DNA of 64,000 nucleotides from NCBI GenBank assembly GCA_016648135.1, contig JADDOH010010020.1:1-64000 (forward strand), given 5' to 3'. Positions 1-10,903 of this stretch are shown here, piece by piece. Position 1 is the stretch's first letter, and each line of letters starts with the position of its first letter. A model generated the notes under the pieces. It was given only the letters and a program-made list of their open reading frames with translations, was not told the origin of the DNA and did no database searches. The DNA comes from Agrypnia vestita. Its lineage: Eukaryota > Arthropoda > Insecta > Trichoptera > Phryganeidae. A program made the position numbers and the translations under genes.

Positions 1-549
1 TCACTCAATTCGTGAGGTACCCACCTTTCAAGCTTTTTCACCTTACCAATTTGCTTCCAGTGGATTAAAACAGTTTTATCACTAACACCGCAGCCTGCAG
101 CTAACTCGGATGTGGTTTGCGATGGATCCGCTTCCACAATAGCCTTCAATTCTTCATTATCAACTTTGGTCTCCGGCCGTCCACGGGGCTTGTTCTGCAG
201 GTCGAATTTCCAGAACGAAAACGTTGGAACCAAAAACGCACTGTGTTTTCTTTTGCGGCACCGTCGCCATACACATCATTAATCCTTCGAGCCGTTTCTG
301 CAGCACTGGTGCCACGGTGGAACTCGTACTCGTAAATAACGCGATATTTCAAGTTTTTCATTTTGTAAACTGACTGACGCAAAGAAAAAAACAATTGAGG
401 AAAAAACAAATGAATTATAATTTTCAAAACACAAATACATGAGTAAATAGCTGTATAAATTTGGATTTGGAATTCCTAACCAAAGTGAAGATATTTTAGA
501 TCAAATTTGCCAGTACGGCAAAACGCCAATTTCATATGTAAGGACCTAA
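1..549 (-). mobile_element. mariner copy, truncated by the window start (right part)
   Basis: This is the 5' (transposase N-terminal) part of a mariner element, read on the minus strand. It is nearly identical to 11629-12177. It ends at 549 with the same terminal repeat (GGACCTAA on the plus strand), followed by a TA at 550-551 that would be half of the target duplication. The rest of the element lies left of the window. The terminal repeat sequence and sharp TA end make the identification secure. Confidence 0.9.
146..358 (-). pseudogene. mariner transposase N-terminus, frameshifted
   Basis: Minus-strand coding for the N-terminal helix-turn-helix region of a mariner transposase. The start is the ATG of MKNLKYRVIYEYEF at 356-358, and the HTH segment with GTSAAETARR and FWFQRFRSG follows. 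Relative to the sister copy at 11.5-12.0 kb, one A is missing near 205-210 (gcaggtcgaattt versus gcaggtcgaaattt). This shifts the frame after RFRSGN, so the following residues are out of frame and soon reach a stop. The longer ORF that begins upstream of this ATG only adds 5' untranslated sequence. The catalytic domain lies outside the window. As it stands this copy cannot encode an active transposase. Confidence 0.85.
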
Positions 550-551
550 TA

Positions 552-1508
552 TTATATACTATGTAAAGCACCATTAAGAAAAATAATGGTAATATAAAAA
601 ATAAATAGATAATATCAAAGAGGATAATTACAAATTCAATCGAAAAGTCAAATAGTAAAAAGAGAAGGTAAGTATAATTGCTTATGATTACAAAATAAAA
701 ATAGTAAAATAAAAAATTTAGCGTGCAATATAAAATATAACAAATTAGAACCATAGAAGAAGGAAAATAGGATTATTACGGCAATTTATTAGAAATTTTT
801 GGAATTTTGAAAAAATGTCTTTCAATCGCAGAAAAGTTTATCTGTACTAATATATAAAGAGGTAAAGTTTGTAAGTTTGGATGTATGAGGTAATCTCCGA
901 AACTACTCGTCCGATTTAAAAAAATTAAAAAAAGTGTTTTCTTGCTTTGATTTTTTTCTTCTTTGAATATTTATTTTCACTTTAAACAATGTATCAATGG
1001 TACTGCGTTTTCTTGAAATAATAAAATTAAATTAAAATAAATTAAGTGGGAAGATCTTAAATGTAAATATTCAATATTTTGTTATACCATTTCATATTAA
1101 CAGAGCATTAACCTTTTAACGTTCGTCCAGTTAAATCCGCTTAAGGACGCCCATTAATAGGTAATAGCTATTTCACATTACATCTACCCTTTTAAATAAT
1201 ATATATTTCTGCATTTATTAATATATTTCTGACTAGAATTTTACATAGGAAATTAAATAAACGTAAAACAATTTCCAATTCAGTATTCTCATCCTTAATA
1301 ATTAAAAGATAAAGATTAATTTATAAATATTTATTGTGAATATGTAAGGTACACATCATATTTGACCACCAGATAGTATAAATTGATCTAAAATTTGGCT
1401 GATTTTTTTTTAAATAGAGACGCTAACATGGAATACGTTTGGCATCAATATTTTCTTACTATCTCAAACTAAGCCAAAAATCTATGCTATGAAAATAGGA
1501 CTAACTTG
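552..1508. other. AT-rich non-coding stretch with one repeat-like piece
   Basis: No coding region is supported. At about 845-925 lies a segment (aaagaggtaaagtttg, then aactactcgtccgattt) whose wording is typical of short dispersed transposon ends in insect genomes. I cannot assign its family. Confidence 0.4.
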
Positions 1509-1587
1509 CTGGTGTCCTGGAACGTGGCTCGAATCACCGACAACCAGATCATGAGGCGAGCGTCGTTACCACTACACCAACAAGCTA
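1509..1587 (-). repeat. tRNA-derived SINE-like fragment
   Basis: On the minus strand this reads like a degraded tRNA: an A-box-like D-arm (GTTGGTGTAGTGGTAACG), then a B-box-like GGTGATTCGAGCC. The stems do not pair well and there is no clean acceptor stem, so it is better read as a tRNA-derived SINE head or tRNA pseudogene than as a working tRNA. A run of T/A follows at 1588-1600. Confidence 0.5.
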
Positions 1588-4135
1588 CTTTTTTTTTATT
1601 AATTATTATTTAAGTGTAAGTTAAAACTTTCACCGAATAGCATGTACGAGAACATGTGTGAAAGTTGAGGTAAAAGTGGTGCGCTAGTTGGGAAGTGCGA
1701 TGTTCCATCCTGTGCTTTGAAGGTTATTAGGAATATTTCGCACGACATTATTTGTTTATATACAGACATAAATAGTAGTAATATTTTAACTGCGGTGACA
1801 AATGATTCATTACACATTTATCGGGATTTATTAAAATAAAATGAAAATGCCTCCTTTAAAGAAATAACCTAAATGTTGTATTAAAATTTAGGACTATTGG
1901 ATGCCTGTCTCCTGGATGGTTAATCTTCTTAGCCAAGCGAAAAATGAGGTCGAATAAATCCTGTGTCCGGACCTCGGCCGTGATTTCTAGACACGGATGG
2001 GTAGCTGGCGGTTTTCCTGGGAGCGTATCAATTTTAGTCCAACAGTTTTTTCACAACTAGTGTACGCCATGCGTTTATTCAAGATTGAAACATCGTTTTA
2101 ACCGTGTTAAATGATCCACTTAATAATATCAAATAGACACTGATAGCTTGTTTCATGTTGCATTAGAAATTTGTTTGCATTTTCCCATTTTTTAAACGCA
2201 TCTATTTTGAATTTGCAAAATGACAACTTGTGCTTCAAGAATGATTTGACCTGCTACCACTAATCGGCACAAAAAAAACTTGCACTGCTACGAATTAACT
2301 TTTTTTTCTTAATGATTATTTCTCGTGGATAAAAGTAGTTCGGGACAGTTCCAGATTAAATTGAAAGAATTAAGAATTAAATAAAATTGCGGATAAAAGG
2401 TAAAAACGCGGTGGTATGACTATGTACCACCGTGAAGAAATAAGGTGGGCACCGTAAATGATTGGGTGGACTTTATCACTTTTTTTCACTTAATAATATC
2501 TTGATTTTAATAACCGTAACTACAGTCTAAAAAGGAATGAAAAATACATAAGTTTTGCTCTTAGATTCCTTTGAAAAATTAGCACAATAAACGGCTGATT
2601 CTTATAAAAACTGAAATTGACATCCGATTCCCGCTGTGTTGATATTTTTTTTCAAATTTCTTATGTTTTCACAAAAAATATATATATATATATTTACCGT
2701 GGAAATGAATGTTGTTTATCTAGGAACGTATCAACGCACATAGCGATAAATATTCATCAGAGCTTTTTCCTTGAATCTAACCTTTGAACGTTAATCCCTA
2801 GCACACGTGTGTACATATACCACATTAACTAAGTACTCCATGTGGTTTGACGCATAACTATGGATGTGTTTGTATTGAACAAGATGTGTTTTCGAAGAAC
2901 ATATTTTGGTTTGTCTTTAAAAAAAAAGCGTGTTTTGAATTAATTTTCGTAAGTTTTCTATTTTCCAATGATTTTTTTTTACATAGAAACAAAAAACTTA
3001 TTTACTGCACTCGTTTAATTTCTTTGAGACGCCATTCATCTTTTGAGAGCATTATCAATCTAACAATTTAACTCTTGTATGTGTAGGTAGGTACATATCA
3101 ATGTAAATCTACACCAAAAAAATAGCTACATGAAATTAAAAAAAAAACAGAACTATTCAAGTATTAGTCCTTAGAATTCTGTTTCTTACTTTTTACGTTT
3201 TGTATTTTATAAAAAATAGCGTTGTGGTTGGGACAATTAGTTTCTTGAATCACTTGGAATTAATATTGATATAAATGTAACAATTGTACAGTTAAATTCA
3301 TAATTCCCTCATAAGACCATGATATGAAACGTGTATCAAGTAAATAAAACGAGTACAATTAAAATCAAGTGTTTTATTTCCATATATATGATGTTGGAGT
3401 TATACAAATTTACCGCGGTATTAGTAAACCTATTTTTTTTAAATATTTCAATTTCCAATTTAAGCGCTAACGCCAACCAAGACATCGCCCACCCGGGTCA
3501 AGCGCCCCGGCGCGAATGATCGTTAAATGTTAAATCGGAGATCTCGTAAAAAACAGTAAGTGGGGAGGCACTCGACAAAAAAAAACATGTTTACTTTCTA
3601 AATACGAGTAATCGGCGGTTTATTTTTCTTCCCTTTTGACTGTGTGGTTTTATTTTACTCAACATTTTTGTCCAGATTGCGAAAGCTTCATTCGCTACAG
3701 AAGCGCCGCCGAGCGGCCGTCCTTCATAGCTGTTACCGACAGCGCTTTTCCGAATTTCTACCCCAATTTGTCGGTAAAACAGTTTTCCTTCTTGAAGGTT
3801 TGAAACCTGGGAGCTTCATGAGCTTTGATATTCAAACCATAGATGTTTTACATTTCCCGAACAGATGAATTATCTTCGACCGTTAATATTACACATTTAT
3901 AAATTTTATGCGTGCATATTATCATAAGCTTATGTGAATTTTGAAAATATAATTTAATATTACATTTCTTTTTTTTTACAAATTAAATTAGATTTTAGTT
4001 CCCCGGCTGGGAAAAAGTTCAGGGTTCATATCTCGGGATAATCAAATATTTTTTGATCGATATATTTTTTATATACCCTAGGTATATATTTCTAAGTGAT
4101 TTGTTCTCATTAAAATACAAACTTCTAGGTCGTTT
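1588..4135. other. AT-rich stretch without recognisable genes
   Basis: Contains a short (TA)n run at about 2678-2693 and poly-A/T tracts. The small ORFs here have no recognisable motifs and sit in low-complexity sequence. Confidence 0.5.
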
Positions 4136-4139
4136 TAGG

Positions 4140-4450
4140 CGGCCGGCACAAACCATCACAATCTGCCCAAATTTACGAGTAATCTCTTTCTCAAATCAAT
4201 TTCCTCCCTCTCCCATCTGATTCTCCCACCCGAAGCCTTCTCCAATCGCTCTGCATATCCATCAGGGATCATTCCCCTTTTCATTATTTCATTATTTTTC
4301 ACTCAAGTATCATTTCATTATCTGTCACTCCACGCCAACACTGAACTCCCACCTGAATCCTCTCTCTTTCTCCACCCACTCTCCTCTCAGCCATCTTTCT
4401 GTCACCTGAATCCATTCCTACTTCCAATACACAAACCCACGTCCTTCCGA
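4140..4450. repeat. pyrimidine-rich (C/T) strand-biased stretch
   Basis: The plus strand is strongly C/T-rich with repeated words such as cccacct, ttctcc and cacctgaatcc. It has no open frame. It could be a degraded simple-sequence or repeat region; nothing functional can be shown. Confidence 0.4.
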
Positions 4451-4924
4451 AACCATTATTTACCCAAATTTCTCACGATTGAAATCACTCAAAAAATAAA
4501 TAATCGGTGTATAATGTTCTTATTTAATTAGTTTATTTTTTAAAAAACAATTTATTATTATTATTCACCTTAACAATTAATCGTAGATATTAGAAGTTAT
4601 TGCTAGTGCGTAATATATCATAAAGCTGTTATATTTTGATTAACTACGGCAAGCTTCCCGTTGGGTATATTATAAAGATGATTAATGTTTTGGGAATTTT
4701 TGGCGAAGCATCCGACCCTTACAAATAAATATTTAAATTTCAGTCTCTTAAACAGTGTTCTTTACAATTGTACTTCATAATTTAAACATTTTTAATGTTA
4801 GTGATATATTACCCATGTAGTAAATAGTTGTCCTTCGACAGTAATTTTTTAATAGATGCAATACGATACATCTTTTCTATACAACACGAGTGCTCTCAAT
4901 TTTATTATATTGTGAGTTTGTATC

Positions 4925-5045
4925 AGGATTGAGATGATTTAAATCAGTTAATTTAAATCTGTGATCTAAATCGCGATTAAAATCAGTGATTTTTAAATCA
5001 CGATTAAAATCAGTGATTTAAATCGCGATTAAAATCAAGTGATTT
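4925..5045. repeat. short tandem/palindromic repeats, aaatcagtgattt type
   Basis: Repeated 20-25 bp units built from gattaaaatcagtgattt and aaatcgcgatt, partly palindromic. They lie immediately upstream of the hAT transposase remnant, where subterminal repeats of a hAT element would be expected. This link is inferred. Confidence 0.55.
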
Positions 5046-5084
5046 AAAAAAAAGTCAATGCTTTAAATCAATACTACTTACTGC

Positions 5085-5335
5085 AACCAAATCAGCCCAA
5101 AAGTGTCAAGGGACTTCCCCCGGCAAAGTTAAGCCTTACACTGGAGTATTAGTCGATAAACAAGTCACACATACCGAAGAAGAACCGGATATAATCAAGC
5201 AACTGCTAAGTACAGTTGCTTCTGCCGCTGGGTTCGAAAGAATATTTTCGGCATTCAATTTGGTGCCGTCAATAAATTAGGCACCGAGAAGGGGGCCAAA
5301 TTTTTTATTTTCCATTTTAATTTTTTGTTAAATAT
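5085..5335 (+). pseudogene. hAT-family transposase remnant (C-terminal dimerisation region)
   Basis: Plus-strand translation gives a decayed hAT C-terminal region. STVASAAGFERIFSAFNLV resembles the conserved 'SSAAVERxFSxxGLV' block of the dimerisation domain, and LGTEKGAK follows in a different frame, so at least one frameshift separates the two blocks at about 5275-5282. Only about 80 residues are recognisable; the catalytic part is gone. The aaatcagtgattt repeats upstream fit a hAT element, but no terminal repeats or 8-bp target duplication were found. Confidence rests on the motif block only. Confidence 0.55.
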
Positions 5336-5648
5336 GGCAAATTGTTACTGTGTTTTTAAAAAAAAAATAGACTTTTAGATGAACTTGTTTATTTTCGTTA
5401 ATTTTATAATATTTTTTGTTAAATATGGCAAATAAAGATGCTACTGTTTTTTTCAAATTACTAATTTTTTAGAACAACTAATATGTTGATTTTTATTAAT
5501 TTTATGATTAATTAAAATGAAAAAAATTATGTCGTGTTTTTTCTCAAACATAACTGACTTCCAAATTAAAGAAGACCGGAATATTAAAAATATCAAAAAA
5601 TCTGATTATAACAAACAAACAGATTTTTTTTTAAAATCATAACTATCT

Positions 5649-6095
5649 TACTTACCATCACGCCGTTTTCCCGTGGGGGTAGGCAGAGAGAATAGAACGC
5701 CATACTCTTCTGTCCTGACATACAACTCTCGCCTCATCCACATTCATACATCTTCGCATGCAAGCTCGACAGTTGTTTAGGCTTCTAACGGGACCATCTT
5801 CGAGTATCTGGTTAAGCCACGTCTTCCGCGGTCGCCCTCTCTTTCTGGCGCCGTCAACACTTGCATTATATATCTTTCTTACCACTCTTTCCTCATTCAT
5901 TCGTTCAACATGCCCAAACCACCTGAGCGACCCTGCTTTAATTCTATGTTACGATCTATGCTACGATCAGCTTTACATTCATTCCTAATATCTTCATTCT
6001 TTACTCTATCATACATGGATTTGTCACACATACGTCTAAGGGATGTCATCTCCACTGCATTCAATCTTCTTTTGTTCCTTTTCTTCTCAAAATCA
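5649..6095 (-). pseudogene. non-LTR retrotransposon reverse transcriptase, 3' end (copy A)
   Basis: Minus-strand remnant of the C-terminal end of a LINE reverse-transcriptase protein. From 6095 it reads NAVEMTSLRRMCDKSMYDR. After a frame change near 5930 come LRWFGHVERMNEERVV and the basic GARKRGRPRKTW, ending RVWRSILSAYPHGKTA at about 5658. The order (RMCG-like, RWFGHVERM, RGRPRKTW) is a familiar C-terminal signature of LINE proteins in arthropods. The core RT catalytic motifs are absent, so this is a 5'-truncated copy. Relatives lie at 19.5-20.0, 39.3-39.6 and 54.15-54.3 kb. The minus-strand 3' end is near 5645, beside an AT-rich hAT-like region. Confidence 0.75.
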
Positions 6096-6099
6096 TGAT

Positions 6100-7525
6100 T
6101 TTTATCAACACTGGTTTGTATAAAAAAATCTAATTGCTTTAAAATATTGTTTAAATAAACCCTGTACCGAAAGACAAATATATTATGTTACATTAATATT
6201 TATTAACATAATATTAATATTTATTTATTCACAACTCCCGTTTATTTAGAAAATCAAAAGCGCATTCTCGTCTCATGTGTATCGTACAACCACTTCATAG
6301 TATGTATATATTTTTCTAGTTTGAAAAAAATTGTGGATAAAATAAAAATCTCCCTACGGAGAAACAAACGAATACGATTGAAATGTGAAATAGAAGATTT
6401 CAGCTCTGTTTATTAATATTATCTGTAAAATTCACCAGGGCTTTTTTAAACAGATTTAAATATTTCATGTATAAATAATTTTGTACCATTTCATACAGTA
6501 CATTGAGAGTTTGGTTAAATTGTCAGAGAGTTAGCGTAGCATACTCGTCGCCTATGAATTCTTTTTGATTTCAAAACGGTTTTTGAGCAGTCTTGTATTG
6601 ATCCTTGCAAGGGTTAAACTAATGTAACACCGTGTGAGACCGTGTGAAAATGTAACGAAATTTCCTAACGTGGTAATTTTAATGCAGCCTAACGCATATT
6701 AAAAAAAATAGAAAAAATCAAATCCTTAAATGTTATTTATTGCGTAATTTGAAACACAAACCTAAACTTAAATTAACTTTAAAAATAGTATATGTAAAAG
6801 ATATAATAATTAAGATCTGCATACACTAACTTTACCTATTATTGTTTATCGTTTTATTTGTACACATATTTCATAATACTTTTTCAAATACAAAGGTAAG
6901 CATTATACAAGGATAAAACAGCATTATCATATCATCGCTGTCCTCGTAAATCAAGATCTGTATTATTATCTATGACGGTGTACAAATTGTAGTATTGTAA
7001 GACCGCGCATTTATGCGAAAGTTGCGAAATAAATAACATTTTCAAAGCAGGATTTTTGAGATGAGGAATTATTTTTTCTTTCGTTTTCGATACATTTCCA
7101 TGCGGCCTGCGCAATTCCCATTCGCCTCGTGTTCTCGTACATCGCATTTCCGCGGATTACGGACGGCCGACCGCCTGGTTTAATATTTTGTTGCCTAAAT
7201 AAACGCTGACATTTCCAGACCGAGAGAATAATACGAAAGGGGGATGCCGCGCCATTTATGGACATTATCAAATATCGTGCGTTAAATAGTATTTTTCTAT
7301 TGTCTTTTATCTACCGTACTCGGAGAAAGTTTAGCTGACATTGTTTACCGTCGTCAAATTTACAGGGTATGAATTATTGTACTTTGCAGTTCCCGTCTCA
7401 AGAGATGGAGGGTGCGAAGCGGAGATTCGAGGGACAAATAGTATGACTATGCCTGCGAGGTCGATATGGACCAAAATTTGTAAGAACCGCTGCTCTCGAA
7501 CCAAGACGCTAATCGCATCTCAAGA
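6100..7525. other. AT-rich stretch without recognisable genes
   Basis: No motif-bearing ORF, RNA gene or terminal-repeat element seen. Short ORFs on both strands at 6932-7271 overlap each other and have no family signature. Confidence 0.45.
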
Positions 7526-7529
7526 AATA

Positions 7530-7568
7530 TTCAATTCAATTCAATTCAATTTTCAATTCAATTTATTT
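7530..7568 (-). repeat. (AATTC)n tail of the adjacent LINE
   Basis: Five-base tandem repeat (attcaattcaattc), one irregular unit. On the minus strand it is (GAATT)n, directly 3' of the LINE protein remnant. Many insect non-LTR elements end in such short tandem tails instead of poly-A. Confidence 0.65.
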
Positions 7569-7669
7569 CACGATAATATGTACATGACAAACCAAATGTT
7601 TAAGGCATACATACATATTAAATATTTTCATAAAAATATTTAATAAATTAAAAATAACATAAAATATGG

Positions 7670-8056
7670 TCAAAGGTGTAGGAGAATCCCGCTTCGGAAA
7701 ACCCCCTCAGACACATGGAATATATCAATACCCAAAGCAATTTTGTTCAGCATAGCTGTGGCTCTTCCAACAGGCATAACCATCGGCAGGTTGGTCCTGT
7801 ATATTGGAATGTGAAACAATCTATGCTGACGATGTCTAGTGTAATTATCAGGAACATACAAACCAATGCTCTGCATAATTTCAGGATTATCGATCATACC
7901 GCGCAACAATCGATAAAAATGTGTAATCAAATACACATTCCTTCTAGTCTCTAAACTATTGTAGCCAAGCATACCCTGGAGAAACTCGGTTGTGTAAAGC
8001 CAAGGATAATGCCCGTACTCTAATGTATATAAAAGCCGTAGTATTCTCCTATGAGT
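7670..8056 (-). pseudogene. non-LTR retrotransposon reverse transcriptase C-terminus
   Basis: An open minus-strand frame of about 128 codons, continuing upstream of the internal ATG at 7972. It reads RRILRLLYTLEYGHYPWLY, then LGYNSLETRRNVYLITHFYR, LLRGMIDNP, VPDNYTRHRQHRLFHIP and RTNLPMVMPVGRA, ending IDIFHVSEGVFRSG. The 'LGYNSLExRR...LLRGxIxNP...APDNYxRxRxxxLFxxPxxRTN' layout is typical of the C-terminus of Jockey/R1-like LINE ORF2 proteins in insects. The frame is intact but the catalytic RT domain is missing, so it is a 5'-truncated insertion. The 3' flank runs through AT-rich sequence to an (AATTC)n tail at 7530-7568, consistent with target-primed insertion. Confidence 0.8.
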
Positions 8057-8059
8057 AAA

Positions 8060-10170
8060 TTTTTATCTATTGAAAATTCTTGACGATTCACAGTAGGAAC
8101 TCATTGCACAAAATCACAAGAATAGCAAAGCAATTTTGTATGGTGTTATTTTGTAAGTTGCCTGACAGTGAAGCGACGATTAAGATTGAAGTGATGTGTT
8201 TAATGTCTGATCTTAAATTTATCGTCTCAATTAAGCGGAAGTGTCGCGATTGAGTGTTGAAAATTATTTTTAGTTGTTTTGGTTTCCGTTTCTTGCGATT
8301 TGGGCCAAATAAGCGGCTGCTATAATTAATCGGCGGCCCGATCGGTTAGAATCGACTGTATTACGATAAAATTACTTTTTATTTACCAGCTTACTTTTAT
8401 TTTAGAATAATGTAATAGGGTAGATGATATCGATAGATGAATGTGCATAATATAAAAGAATCAAAAATACCTAGTTGGAAAATAGTTTTTTACAGTGGCG
8501 TAAAAGTATTCAGCGTGTCGTCGATGCACTAAAGGAATTAGATTTAAAAAATGACATATTAGAGATAGACCTTGCAGAATGCTCCGAAACATCAATAAAG
8601 AAGTAAGTCTATCCATATGCTTTGGATTACAATTAATAAAAAGAAAACACTTTATATAAAACCATTATCTATTTAATTATTAGCATGTATAAGGGCCAAT
8701 CATTCCTTCATCAGGATACGAAGTATATTAAAAATTTGAATTTGAAGTAAAGACGTTAACAAAAACAAAAAAATAATAAATGGAAGTCGAATTATTGATT
8801 AGGAAAAAATGTGAAGACAAATTAAAATAGTAATATTTGCAAAAAGGATTTGGTTATTTATAATATTTAAATTGTTCTTAACATATTAATCTAACTGTAA
8901 TCCTAGGTTTTTTATATGAAAAATTTCTAAACAGTTCATATTATCAAAAGAATGTTTTTTTTTTTCCAAAAGATGACTACAAAATTCGGAATAGTTATTG
9001 CTATTTAAACATATTAAGTGCTCCTTGATTCTAAAATCAACCTAACCTAATTTAGAGATTCCCAGCGACTGAAATCACGCATTAATAAAATATTTATTTA
9101 TAAAAACATCTTTACAGCAGTTTTTATTTTTAGAAATTCTATACTTTTTAATACTTTTCATTGACGTTGATTAAAATGTTACCGATACTGCGATAAAAGC
9201 CCATCAAAAGCCCAGATAAAAGTGACAGATTGAAAGAATATTTGGCGCATGAAACGCGCTACGACAATATTTGATTATCAACGCTTTCAACACTGTCTAA
9301 ACTCTTTGAAACCCAAATTCATTGCTTGTCATATGCCTATTTTTTATGAAAGCATGTTTTGTTTGTTCCTGGATAGTTTTATAGTTTTGACACGAGAAAT
9401 AAATATGTGAATTTAATTTATTTACGAAAAAGTGTGTCCGTTCAAAATAATTTTTGAAAACCCCAAGGACACGCAATATGTGAACTATTTTCATTGTATA
9501 ATTTAAAATATTCCTACTCATTATGTATTTTATTCCCACATTAGGTAATTTCGGGAAAAGCCTCGCTGTTTAAAGACATTGTTTAATATATTCGTAATTC
9601 ACTTTCATTTGTCACAAAACAAATGTTGAATTTTTTATCCGGAAAAAATCATTCGATTCTAATATCTTTAAGCGTCATATTTTTAATAAAACAGATGGCT
9701 GATTCACCAAACGTAAGAAAATTGTTCGGGTTTCTGTACAATTTGTACAGTAATTCGCCAAATTAATTAAATGGCGAGCATAATCATAAATTGCGTAATC
9801 ATGATCGCGTGCTTGCTAATTGAATTAAGATTTCTTTTTTCCATCTCTTTCTGAAATCACTGGATCTTAATTAGTTACGTCTTGTCGAATATTAGCCGTA
9901 TAGAATAACGTATAAGCCACAAGCGGATAGATCAATTGTATACACGTTGAATGAATGTCTTCATCATAGGTAACACGCGTTTCATGACTACGTAATATCT
10001 TCCGTAGAATTCCTTTCATTCGTTGGGTCTTGGGTCGTCGTCTTCTGGGATTACATAAACCAAACGTATAGAGAGTATAGGTATTTCCATTTAAGAAGTT
10101 CAATCGAATTAGTATGTGTTAGCCGTGCGTACGACGTACATTGTTTCGTTGTGTTGTTGTTTACGGGGGC
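8060..10170. other. AT-rich stretch, one dispersed repeat copy inside
   Basis: No gene recognised. The only repeat seen is the one at 8636-8735 (listed separately). The ORFs at 9297-9539 and 9867-10103 have no recognisable motif. Confidence 0.45.
8636..8735 (+). repeat. dispersed repeat X, copy 1
   Basis: Shares the order 'aattaataaaaa...aaacactttatat...catgtataagggccaa...catcaggatac' with 56674-56832 (catgtatcagggccaa, cgccaggatac). The family cannot be named; this is one of three copies. Confidence 0.6.
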
Positions 10171-10172
10171 AT

Positions 10173-10312
10173 GGGCCCGAATTCAGAGTCAATATTTAGA
10201 TAATTTCAAGGTTAAGGTATGCCTTAAAAGCATAATTTTCAGTACAAAATAATACTTTTAAGGCGTGCCTTAACCTTTAAATCATATAAGAATTGACTCT
10301 GAATTCGGACCA
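10173..10312. mobile_element. small palindromic MITE (family M1), copy 1
   Basis: About 140 bp of near-perfect dyad symmetry. The left end GGCCCGAATTCAGAGTCAA is mirrored by ttgactctgaattcgg at the right. Inner arms ggttaaggtatgccttaa and ttaaggcgtgccttaacc also pair around a short centre. It carries no ORF. Related copies are at 23778-23905 and 56115-56192. I could not define an unambiguous target duplication, so the superfamily is open. Confidence 0.75.
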
Positions 10313-10901
10313 ACCTTGAAGCTCCCACTGGACTACGAGGGGCTGTTGCATAGATATAAAACAACCTTCGGTAAAATAGGTTTGTCGAACCGCACTTTTA
10401 ATATGCGTCCATTTGGAATCCCTACTACAATATATATTCGGAAAAATCGAAAAAATACAAAGGAAATAAATACACGCGAACGCCAACTTTAAGTTGCAAA
10501 TTAAACGTGCATATTTCAATATTTTATGTTTGAAAAACAGACGCACAGCTCTCTATATTTTTAACTTATATAAGATTAACCAATTGTCTAAATTAATTTT
10601 ACCACCCATCTCTATTATCCCTTATAAATATCCACGTCCCGGCAAGGGCAACAGAGGTCACAAGGCCTCTTTCATATTCGTATAGCTCGCACCAACTCTG
10701 GATTGCGCTCACCCATAGTGGGAATGTGCCGAGTTTATAACAATATTTTCATCGACATCGATATATATTTCGTTTTCATATAAGCCAAGAATTCACATAA
10801 CATAACTTCGTAAAATTTCATTAATATTCAAATATGTGCATAGTACTCTGCGACGCAAGATGTAAATGATCTTTCACTTATCTTAATATGTTTTTATTTA
10901 A
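10313..10901. other. unassigned sequence between two mobile elements
   Basis: Includes a slightly GC-richer patch (10620-10735, cgtcccggcaagggcaacag) that might be part of a repeat. Nothing could be identified. Confidence 0.35.
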
Positions 10902-10903
10902 TA

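Noticed and set aside
146..427. 93-codon ORF as an independent small gene
   Set aside because: It is the frameshifted N-terminus of a mariner transposase plus untranslated leader.
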